A stretch of 5,287 nucleotides of DNA, taken from NCBI GenBank assembly GCA_003644825.1, contig QNDJ01000154.1:1-5287 (forward strand). The letters are read 5' to 3'. Every line of letters starts with the position of its first letter. Position 1 is the first letter of the stretch. This document shows positions 1 to 5,287 of this stretch, piece after piece. Under the pieces are notes generated by a model. That model made no database searches. It saw only the letters and a list, made by a program, of their open reading frames with translations, and was not told the origin of the DNA. Origin of the DNA: Candidatus Zhuqueibacterota bacterium (GTDB taxonomy: Bacteria > SM23-31 > B21-G16). Position numbers and translations under genes: made by a program.

Positions 1-161
1 GTTACAGGAAATAAAGTCTTTTTTATTCAATGGAAATCAGGAAAAATTTTCCCTTTATAATTAGAGCAAAAAAAAGGAAAACTACACGAAAAAATGAACT
101 TTATAACATACTGTTAATTCAGGAGTTGCAGGGTATGAATATTCAAAAATTAATAATTTTC

Positions 162-177
162 TGGCATAAATATTGCA
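162..177 (+). promoter_or_regulatory. Sigma-54 (-24/-12) promoter for the flagellar operon
   Basis: The sequence TGGCATAAATATTGCA matches the RpoN consensus TGGCAC-N5-TTGCA at all but one position (T for C in the -24 box). The GG and GC dinucleotides have the required spacing, with GG at 163-164 and GC at 175-176. Transcription would be expected to start about 12 bases after the GC, near 187-189, leaving a leader of about 35 bases before the flgF start at 224. It lies directly ahead of the first gene of a rod/ring operon, a class commonly controlled by RpoN with a flagellar enhancer-binding protein. No activator site could be assigned in 1-161, although that stretch is AT-rich and could hold one. 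Confidence 0.85.
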
Positions 178-211
178 CAAAAAATATTCAGATTATTATA
201 TATTATTTAAT

Positions 212-217
212 AGAGGA
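212..217 (+). promoter_or_regulatory. Shine-Dalgarno sequence that decides the flgF start
   Basis: AGAGGA lies 6 bases upstream of the ATG at 224. It supports that ATG rather than the in-frame TTG at 173, which overlaps the -12 element of the sigma-54 promoter and therefore could not be on the transcript made from it. Confidence 0.8.
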
Positions 218-223
218 TTAGCT

Positions 224-955
224 ATGATTAAAGGTATTTATACAGCGGCATCCGGTATGGTTTCACTTCAACTCAAAAATGAAGTAATAACTAACAATAT
301 TGCGAATGTAAATACTACCGGATTTAAAAGAGAAGGAGTTTTTCGTAAAACTCTTATTGATAAAGTGAAGATTTTGAAGATGAATTCCGGTGATTTTGTT
401 AACCTTGATGAAGTGGATGAAGTAAGGATTGATTTCAAACAGGGTAATCTGTATTCTACCGGAAACCCACTGGATACTGCTATCGATGGTAAAGGGTTTT
501 TCAGTGTTCAAACTCCCAATGGAATAAGATATACAAGAAATGGTAGTTTTACTATCGACAATGAGAGATATTTAACGACTACAAACGGTTACCGATTGTT
601 GGGACAGAATGGTCCCATACAGATTAATGGACAGAATGTTTTTATAGGTGATGATGGTTCAATTATAGTTGATGGTCAGATTGTCGAGAATTTGAGAATA
701 ATGGATTTTCCTGAACCTTATGTTATGAATAAAATAGGGGATGGTTTATTTGAGGCAGATGAGACTCAGGCGATACCTGCCCGGAATTTTAAGATAAAGC
801 AGGGGTTTCTTGAAGAATCGAATGTGAATGCAGTAAAGGAAATGGTGGATTTGATTGAGTTGAGCAGGGACTATGACTCAAACCAAAGAACAATAACAAT
901 TCAGGATTCAACCCTTGATAAAGCAGTTAATGAAGTAGGAAGAATTACAAGATAA
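224..955 (+). CDS. flgF: Flagellar basal-body rod protein FlgF
   Basis: This is a 243-residue proximal-rod component of the flagellar axial-protein family, exported by the flagellar type III apparatus, so no Sec signal is expected and none is seen. The N-terminal rod motif NNIANVNTTGFK (residues 24-35) forms the coiled-coil-type end shared by rod and hook proteins. The central signature is GNPLDTAIDGKGFF (80-93), and the conserved C-terminal block begins QGFLEESNVN at about 193 and is followed by a helical tail. It is paralogous to the next gene but lacks the FlgG-specific insertion after the N-terminal motif; that, and its place just before flgG, favours FlgF. In lineages with several FlgF/FlgG-like rod proteins the exact name is less certain. 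The ATG at 224 is chosen for its Shine-Dalgarno, its position downstream of the promoter, and the fit of MIKGIYTAASGM to family N-termini. An upstream in-frame TTG at 173 would add 17 unconserved residues. It is the first gene of the operon. Confidence 0.92.
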   Translation: MIKGIYTAASGMVSLQLKNEVITNNIANVNTTGFKREGVFRKTLIDKVKILKMNSGDFVNLDEVDEVRIDFKQGNLYSTGNPLDTAIDGKGFFSVQTPNGIRYTRNGSFTIDNERYLTTTNGYRLLGQNGPIQINGQNVFIGDDGSIIVDGQIVENLRIMDFPEPYVMNKIGDGLFEADETQAIPARNFKIKQGFLEESNVNAVKEMVDLIELSRDYDSNQRTITIQDSTLDKAVNEVGRITR

Positions 956-984
956 ATTATAGATAAAAATAAATCGGAGGAAAA

Positions 985-1773
985 ATGAGCAGAGTATTAA
1001 GAACAGCAGCTACAGGAATGCTTGCCCAGCAATTATTTGTTGATACAATTGCGAACAATATGGCAAACGTTAATACCAATGGTTTTAAGAAAAGTAAAGT
1101 TGAATTTCAGGATTTATTATACCAGACGTTGAGAACAGCCGGGTCATCTAACCTGCAGGGAACGTTTGTCCCAACAGAGTTGCAGGTTGGAAACGGAACA
1201 AGACCGGCAGCTACTCAGAAAATATTTTCTCAGGGAGAAATTTCTTACACCGGTAACCCTCTTGATATAGCCATTGATGGGGCAGGGTTCTTTCAAATAA
1301 ATAAACCCGATGGAACAATAGCATATACAAGAGATGGAACTTTTAAAATATCTGACCAGGGGTTTCTTGTTACTTCTGATGGTCTTGAACTTGAACCCCA
1401 GATAACAATACCGGATAATGCTGAAAGAGTTGAAATAGGTATTGATGGTAATGTATATGCGAAGTTGTATGCTCAGGAGGAATTGCAGAATTTAGGGCAG
1501 ATTACACTTGTAAAATTTATAAACCCTGCAGGATTAAGGAGCCTGGGGCAAAATCTTTATGAAGCGACGTTTGCTTCTGGTCCGCCCCAGATTGGTGTCC
1601 CGAACGAGCAGGCTTTCGGTAGATTGCTTCAGGGATATCTGGAATCCTCAAATGTGGATGTTATAGAAGAAATGGTAAATATGATTATTGCCCAAAGAGC
1701 ATACGAAATAAATTCTAAAGCAGTCCAGACCGCTGATGATATGATGAATACTGCAAATAATTTGAGAAGATAA
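985..1773 (+). CDS. flgG: Flagellar basal-body distal rod protein FlgG
   Basis: This 262-residue protein has the usual FlgG length. It polymerises into the distal rod that crosses the periplasm through the P and L rings. The rod motif NNMANVNTNGFKKSKVEF (24-41) is followed by DLLYQTLR and a loop to about residue 70. This is the FlgG-specific segment that sets it apart from the hook protein FlgE and from FlgF. Next come GNPLDIAIDGAGFFQI (90-105) and the C-terminal block LQGYLESSNVDVIEEM (215-230) with IIAQRAYEINSKAVQTAD (234-251), which is near-canonical for FlgG. There is no Sec signal, as expected for type III export. A strong GGAGG Shine-Dalgarno at 976-980 sits 4 bases before the ATG. It lies 29 bases after flgF with no terminator between, so the two should be cotranscribed from the sigma-54 promoter. 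Confidence 0.97.
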   Translation: MSRVLRTAATGMLAQQLFVDTIANNMANVNTNGFKKSKVEFQDLLYQTLRTAGSSNLQGTFVPTELQVGNGTRPAATQKIFSQGEISYTGNPLDIAIDGAGFFQINKPDGTIAYTRDGTFKISDQGFLVTSDGLELEPQITIPDNAERVEIGIDGNVYAKLYAQEELQNLGQITLVKFINPAGLRSLGQNLYEATFASGPPQIGVPNEQAFGRLLQGYLESSNVDVIEEMVNMIIAQRAYEINSKAVQTADDMMNTANNLRR

Positions 1774-1775
1774 TT

Positions 1776-2744
1776 ATGAAGTATAGAATAATTGCATTAT
1801 TTGTAATAATTTTCTTAAATGCTGTTAGTTTTAGTTTGGTCTTTTCTCAGAACAGTATTATTATTGAAGTTAAAGAACAGGCTTGTGTTGAAGATTATTC
1901 TGTTAGACTTAAAGATATTGCGGTAATAAAAGGAGTATCTGAAGAAATATATGACAGATTATCAAATATCGAAATATGTCTTTCTCCTTCACCCGGTGTA
2001 AAGAGAATTATTTATCCGTATTTGATAAAAAACAGGATGCGTGAACATAATTTTCTGGAAGAAAATATTAAAATTATAGGCAACAGGTGTATTGTTACTC
2101 TGAAAACTATTACTATTTCAGGAGAAAAAATAAAAGAAGTCGCTCTTGACTACATAAAACAAAAGATTAAGGGTGAAGATATTGAACGTAAGATAGAAAT
2201 TATAAAGGTACCAAGAGATGTTGTGGCACCTGGAAAAGATTTATCATTAAAGGTTATACCTCTGGATTATGGAAATATAAAAGGGTTATTGTCGATATTT
2301 GTTGGTATTTATAACGGGGACCATTTCTATAAAAAAGTTCCTGTATTTTTTAAGGTGCAGACTTTTGAATATGCTCTGGTTTCGGTAAAGAACATAAAAA
2401 GGTTTGAAAAAATAAAAAGTGATTACGTGGAAATCAAGAAGGTTGAAACTACTGGCATCAGAAAAGATTTCCTGAAGGATATAGATTCCGCTGTGGGTAA
2501 AAGAGCAAAATATTCTATTCAAAAAAACAATGTTATATTCAGTGATATGATTGAAAAGCCACCTTTAATCAATAGAGGAGATTTTGTTGATATTAAAGTT
2601 ATTAAAGGTAGTGTAGTTGTTTTATGTAAGGGAAGGGCAAAAAAAGATGGGAAACTTGGAGAATTTATTCCGGTAAGAAATTTAGTATCTAATAAAGACC
2701 TGTTAGCAAAGGTGGAAAACTCAAAAACTGTTATAATAAAATAA
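1776..2744 (+). CDS. flgA: Flagellar P-ring assembly chaperone FlgA
   Basis: This 322-residue protein is a periplasmic chaperone that helps FlgI subunits assemble into the P-ring. A Sec signal peptide is visible: MKYR, then a hydrophobic stretch from about 5 to 23, with likely cleavage after VFS at residue 24. The C-terminal part is typical of the family. An SAF-like domain spans about 199-262, including a conserved-type VGKRAKYSIQKNNVI segment. It is followed by RGDFVDIKVIKGSVVVLCKG (267-286), then a GKLGEFIPVRNLVSNKDLLA segment with a short beta-rich tail. The length matches the long FlgA form; the enteric form is about 220 residues. It has four cysteines (37, 68, 105, 284), more than the other ring proteins here. 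The start lies only 2 bases after the flgG stop, with a weak GAGAAG Shine-Dalgarno inside the last flgG codons, so translational coupling to flgG is likely. Sequence similarity in this family is low, but the position between flgG and flgH supports the call. Confidence 0.9.
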   Translation: MKYRIIALFVIIFLNAVSFSLVFSQNSIIIEVKEQACVEDYSVRLKDIAVIKGVSEEIYDRLSNIEICLSPSPGVKRIIYPYLIKNRMREHNFLEENIKIIGNRCIVTLKTITISGEKIKEVALDYIKQKIKGEDIERKIEIIKVPRDVVAPGKDLSLKVIPLDYGNIKGLLSIFVGIYNGDHFYKKVPVFFKVQTFEYALVSVKNIKRFEKIKSDYVEIKKVETTGIRKDFLKDIDSAVGKRAKYSIQKNNVIFSDMIEKPPLINRGDFVDIKVIKGSVVVLCKGRAKKDGKLGEFIPVRNLVSNKDLLAKVENSKTVIIK

Positions 2745-2764
2745 TTAACAGGGAGAAAAAAATT

Positions 2765-3364
2765 ATGAAAAAATTTTTAGTAATAATTTTTATTAATTTT
2801 TTCCTGATATTTTTCATTGCTAATGATTCTTATTTACAGGAGAGAACGAGAAAAGGTGGAGAAAGTCTGTTTGGTGATGTTAAGGCTTATAAAATAGGAG
2901 ATGTAATAACGATAATAATAAGCGAGAATTCTCAGGCATCGAATGTTTCAAATACTCAAACAAACAAGCAGAATCAACTGAGTGTACAGTCGAATTTTGG
3001 TAAATTATTGGGTGAATTAACCGGTAGATTAGCAGGTAAAATATCTTCCAATACTCAGAATCGATTTAGGGGTTCAGGACAAACATCAAGCCAGGGAAAG
3101 TTGATAACAACGATATCTGCGAGGATAGTTGAGATTACTGAAAATGGGAACTTCCTTATCAGAGGAAGCAAAGAAATAGAGACTAACGGAGAAAAAGTTA
3201 CAACTGTTGTATCCGGCGTAATCAGGAGAGAAGATATATCTCCTGACAATACAATTTATTCCACTCAGATAGCAGACGCTCATATTTATCATGATGGTAA
3301 AGGAGTTGTTAAACAAGGTAATAGACCGGGTCTCTTTACCAGAATTATAAACTGGATATTTTAA
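2765..3364 (+). CDS. flgH: Flagellar L-ring protein FlgH
   Basis: This 199-residue protein forms the outer-membrane L-ring bushing around the distal rod. The N-terminus is a Sec signal (MKK plus a very hydrophobic stretch to about residue 18), with probable cleavage after FFIA at 19 or a few residues later. Family signatures follow: ESLFGDVKAYKIGDVITIII (33-52), a Ser/Asn/Gln-rich stretch (54-110), LITTISARIVEITENGNFLI (113-132) and EKVTTVVSGVIRREDISPDN (143-162). The C-terminal YSTQIADAHI to RPGLFTRIINWIF matches the usual IADA to PGWLTR-type ending. The protein contains no cysteine at all, so it cannot be the lipoprotein that the best-studied FlgH proteins are; anchoring must differ. A GGGAG Shine-Dalgarno at 2751-2755 lies 9 bases before the ATG. 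It lies 20 bases after flgA and 20 before flgI. Confidence 0.95.
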   Translation: MKKFLVIIFINFFLIFFIANDSYLQERTRKGGESLFGDVKAYKIGDVITIIISENSQASNVSNTQTNKQNQLSVQSNFGKLLGELTGRLAGKISSNTQNRFRGSGQTSSQGKLITTISARIVEITENGNFLIRGSKEIETNGEKVTTVVSGVIRREDISPDNTIYSTQIADAHIYHDGKGVVKQGNRPGLFTRIINWIF

Positions 3365-3384
3365 TATTATTATAAGAGGAAAAA

Positions 3385-4458
3385 ATGATTAAGGGAATAA
3401 GTTTTAAATCTTTATTTATAATACTGATTGTTTTAATACTTACTACCAGTTCTACTCTGGGACAATCAAGAATAAAAGATGTGACCCAGATTTTAGGTCT
3501 TGAAACAAAAAGAGTTATTGGATATGGTTTAGTTACGGGTCTTAATAGCACAGGCGATGGAATGAGGGCTCTTTTTACTATTCAGTCTGTTGCAAATCTG
3601 TTAAAAAGGATGGGATTAACTATTAATGCTCAGAGAATAAGAATGAGAAATGTAGCAGCCGTTATGGTAATAGCAGAATTACCACCATTTGCCAGAAGGG
3701 GACAGGTTGTTGATGCTATAGTTTCTTCACTTGGAGATGCCACGAGTCTTGAAGGTGGTACATTACTCAGAACCCCATTACTTGACCTGAATAATAAGGT
3801 TATTGCTTACGCTCAAGGGGTTGTTTCTGTTGGAGGATTGAATACTCACGCAGGTGGGGGTAGAATTCCTCTTTCCAATTTTCCTGTTACCGGGAGAGTT
3901 AATAAAGGATGTAAAATAGAACAGGAACAGCTTTTTAGCTTTATAACAAATAATTCTATTACATTAACTTTAAACGACCCTGATTTTACCACAGCTTATA
4001 GAATTGCAGAAAGAATAAACAGGGAGTTTAATGAAAATATATCTACTCCGATTGATGCTGCGACTGTTAATGTCCAGATACCTCAACTTTATCTTGAAAA
4101 TAATCAGATAGTAGAGTTTATTTCTAAAGTTGAAAGATTACCTGTTATAACAGATGTTGTTGCAAAGGTTGTTATAAATGAAAGGACAGGAACTGTAGTT
4201 GTTGGAAATGATGTTAGATTGTCAACGGTTGCGATTTCTCATGGAGATTTATCTATTCAGATTAGACCATCTCCGGCGGTTCAGCAACCTCCAGGTGCTC
4301 CAGCAACCAGAGAAGGAAGGGTGGTTGTTCTCGATGAAGAGAGAACAGGAACAGTTGGTGATTTGGCAGAAGCACTTAATGTTCTGGGTGTAAAACCAAG
4401 AGACCTTGTTTCTATATTTCAGGCATTGAAAGCAGCAGGTTCTTTAAAAGCAGAATGA
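3385..4458 (+). CDS. flgI: Flagellar P-ring protein FlgI
   Basis: This 357-residue periplasmic protein forms the P-ring within the peptidoglycan layer. A Sec signal (about 1-26, hydrophobic core FIILIVLILT, probable cleavage after TLG) leads straight into the conserved mature start SRIKDVTQILGLE. Highly conserved FlgI blocks follow: RVIGYGLVTGLNSTGDG (43-59), RNVAAVMVIAELPPFARRGQ (88-107), AIVSSLGDATSLEGGTLLRT (111-130) and YAQGVVSVGG (142-151). The end carries a Pro-rich loop, then RTGTVGDLAEALNVLGVKPR and a final IFQALKAAGSLKAE. The length is normal for the family. There is a single cysteine (Cys176), so the intramolecular disulfide known from enteric FlgI cannot form. The Shine-Dalgarno AGAGGA at 3375-3380 lies 4 bases before the ATG. 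Its assembly would depend on FlgA, encoded two genes upstream. Confidence 0.98.
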   Translation: MIKGISFKSLFIILIVLILTTSSTLGQSRIKDVTQILGLETKRVIGYGLVTGLNSTGDGMRALFTIQSVANLLKRMGLTINAQRIRMRNVAAVMVIAELPPFARRGQVVDAIVSSLGDATSLEGGTLLRTPLLDLNNKVIAYAQGVVSVGGLNTHAGGGRIPLSNFPVTGRVNKGCKIEQEQLFSFITNNSITLTLNDPDFTTAYRIAERINREFNENISTPIDAATVNVQIPQLYLENNQIVEFISKVERLPVITDVVAKVVINERTGTVVVGNDVRLSTVAISHGDLSIQIRPSPAVQQPPGAPATREGRVVVLDEERTGTVGDLAEALNVLGVKPRDLVSIFQALKAAGSLKAE

Positions 4459-4480
4459 GTTATTATGTGAGGATTTATTT

Positions 4481-5266
4481 ATGGATTTTAATATTGAAAA
4501 TAGAATTAATAATTCCATTGAAAATGCAGAACTTGAGAGAATTAAAAGAAAAATTAGAAACTCAGGGGGTAAATACAGTAAAAAAGATATCGAAACTGTA
4601 GCTAAAAGTTTTGAGGCTATTTTTATATATAAAATGCTTAAAGAGATGAAAAACACTGTACCGGAGAATACCCTTTTTGGAAAGGGATTGGGTAACGATA
4701 TTTTTCAGGATTTTCTCTATGAAGAGTATGCCAACAGGATTTCAGAGAAAGGGTCTGTTGGACCATGGAAGATGATTTTTAATAGTTTATCAAAATATGT
4801 TGAACCCGTTGAAAATAAGAAACATCCTGAGCAGTTTAAAATTTCGAAATTTCAGGGGAATTTACCAACAAAAATAAAAAGATATAATAAAGAAACAGTT
4901 TATGATAAAGTTGAAAGGTATAATCGGATTATTCAGGATGCGTCTTTGAAATATGGAGTGGACCCGGATATAATCAGGGCTATTATAACCCAGGAATCCA
5001 GAGGCAATCCTGGAGCTGTATCTCGTAAAGGAGCTGGTGGATTAATGCAAATACTCGAATCTACAGCGAAAGATTTAGGTATCAGGGATGTTTTTAATCC
5101 TGTTGATAATATTTTTGGTGGTGTTAAATATTTAAAGACATTGCTTGAAAAACACAATGGAAATCTTGAACTTGCTCTGGCTTCTTATAATGCGGGACCG
5201 TCATCAGTAGAGAAATATGGAGGAATTCCTCCATATTTCTCTACTGATGACGGTCCCGCATTATAA
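4481..5266 (+). CDS. flgJ: FlgJ-like rod-cap protein fused to an SLT lytic transglycosylase domain; 3' end artefactual
   Basis: The likely role is to cap or scaffold the growing rod and cut peptidoglycan so that the rod can pass. Residues about 38-103 form a rod-binding domain: VAKSFEAIFIYKMLKEMKNT, then LFGKGLGNDIFQDFLYEEYA and a GPWKMIF segment. After a Lys-rich linker (about 105-142), residues about 145-252 are an SLT (Slt70-type) transglycosylase domain. The putative catalytic Glu172 lies in TQESRGNP, followed by GAGGLMQILESTAKDLG (184-200), NPVDNIFGGVKYL (206-218) and ALASYNAGPSSVEKYGGIPP (232-251). Enteric FlgJ carries a glucosaminidase-type domain instead. There is no Sec signal, which fits export through the rod channel. 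The Shine-Dalgarno TGAGGA at 4468-4473 lies 7 bases before the ATG, and the gene starts 22 bases after flgI. From the palindrome axis in codon 249 onward the frame simply reads back the upstream arm, giving a false tail (FSTDDGPAL) and stop. The native C-terminus is therefore missing, and the gene is best treated as 3'-partial. Confidence 0.85.
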   Translation: MDFNIENRINNSIENAELERIKRKIRNSGGKYSKKDIETVAKSFEAIFIYKMLKEMKNTVPENTLFGKGLGNDIFQDFLYEEYANRISEKGSVGPWKMIFNSLSKYVEPVENKKHPEQFKISKFQGNLPTKIKRYNKETVYDKVERYNRIIQDASLKYGVDPDIIRAIITQESRGNPGAVSRKGAGGLMQILESTAKDLGIRDVFNPVDNIFGGVKYLKTLLEKHNGNLELALASYNAGPSSVEKYGGIPPYFSTDDGPAL

Positions 5267-5287
5267 GAAGCCAGAGCAAGTTCAAGA
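5164..5287. repeat. Perfect 124-base palindrome (62-base arms, no spacer) at the window end; probable fold-back artefact
   Basis: Bases 5226-5287 are the exact reverse complement of 5164-5225, checked block by block with no mismatch and no loop. The axis falls in GAATTC, between 5225 and 5226. The left arm encodes conserved SLT-domain sequence, so it is the genuine coding copy. The right arm is its antisense and makes no sense as the continuation of the protein. The repeat runs exactly to the last base of the window, as expected if a fold-back chimera or mis-joined reads ended a contig. A long spacer-less palindrome inside a conserved gene is also unlikely to be stable in a cell. A real inverted duplication cannot be excluded from sequence alone. 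Confidence 0.95.

Noticed and set aside
12-38. TAAAGTCT as the -35 of a flagellar sigma-28 promoter
   Set aside because: There is no GCCGATAA-like -10 box at the required spacing.
40-52. Short inverted repeat GGAAAAATTTTCC as a terminator or operator
   Set aside because: The arms are only 6 bases and AT-dominated, with no T-run in the right place and no known activator site matched; chance is sufficient in DNA this AT-rich.
1-60. Possible 3' end of an upstream gene (two frames stay open from base 1 for about 20 codons)
   Set aside because: Two frames are equally open, neither translation is recognisable, and the stretch is too short to choose. Bases 1-161 are left unassigned.
30-221. Open frame of 63 codons ahead of flgF
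   Set aside because: It has no Shine-Dalgarno, is composed mainly of Lys/Ile/Asn from AT-rich DNA, runs through the sigma-54 promoter and resembles no family I know.
173-223. TTG start at 173 as an extended N-terminus for FlgF
   Set aside because: The TTG is part of the -12 promoter element, has no Shine-Dalgarno, and would add 17 residues that do not fit the family. The ATG at 224 has both a Shine-Dalgarno and the conserved N-terminus.
263-511. Minus-strand open frames within flgF, and similar ones at 2286-2522, 3055-3316, 3345-3551, 4444-4656 and 4933-5157
   Set aside because: All lie opposite well-supported flagellar genes, lack recognisable products and look like antisense shadows.
5164-5287. 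The palindrome as a transcription terminator, telomere-like hairpin end or mobile-element inverted repeat
   Set aside because: It interrupts a conserved coding domain, has no loop or T-tract, no transposase nearby, and the arm is ordinary gene sequence; an artefact explains it better.

Overview
The window carries one flagellar rod/ring operon, all on the + strand: flgF-flgG-flgA-flgH-flgI and a flgJ-like gene, packed with gaps of 2 to 29 bases and no internal terminator that I can see. Having both an L-ring (FlgH) and a P-ring (FlgI with its chaperone FlgA) means a diderm, Gram-negative-type bacterium. The DNA is AT-rich, roughly one third G+C by eye, with heavy use of AGA and ATA codons. The gene order, the long (about 320-residue) FlgA and the fusion of a FlgJ rod-binding domain to an SLT-type lytic transglycosylase do not look like enteric gammaproteobacteria. 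They suggest one of the deeper-branching flagellated diderm phyla or a deltaproteobacterial-type lineage. I cannot name the taxon from sequence alone.

Layout: bases 1-161 are a non-coding or unresolved AT-rich leader. A near-consensus sigma-54 (-24/-12) promoter lies at 162-177, followed by a Shine-Dalgarno sequence at 212-217. Then come flgF (224-955, proximal rod), flgG (985-1773, distal rod), flgA (1776-2744, periplasmic P-ring chaperone), flgH (2765-3364, L-ring), flgI (3385-4458, P-ring) and the flgJ-like gene (4481 to the end, rod cap plus peptidoglycan lytic enzyme).

The products act together. FlgF and FlgG are exported through the flagellar type III apparatus and build the rod. The FlgJ-like protein caps rod growth and opens the peptidoglycan. 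FlgA helps FlgI assemble the P-ring in the periplasm, and FlgH builds the L-ring in the outer membrane. A sigma-54 promoter fits the middle-class (rod/ring/hook) tier of flagellar gene hierarchies in many bacteria.

The most unusual stretch is the last 124 bases (5164-5287), a perfect inverted repeat with 62-base arms and no spacer, running exactly to the end of the window. It folds the flgJ-like gene back on itself and creates its stop codon. This is most likely a fold-back chimera or assembly artefact at a contig end, so the C-terminal residues of that ORF should not be trusted. I found no evidence for a new biological system; otherwise this is an ordinary flagellar operon with a few lineage-specific features (no lipobox cysteine in FlgH, FlgJ-SLT fusion).
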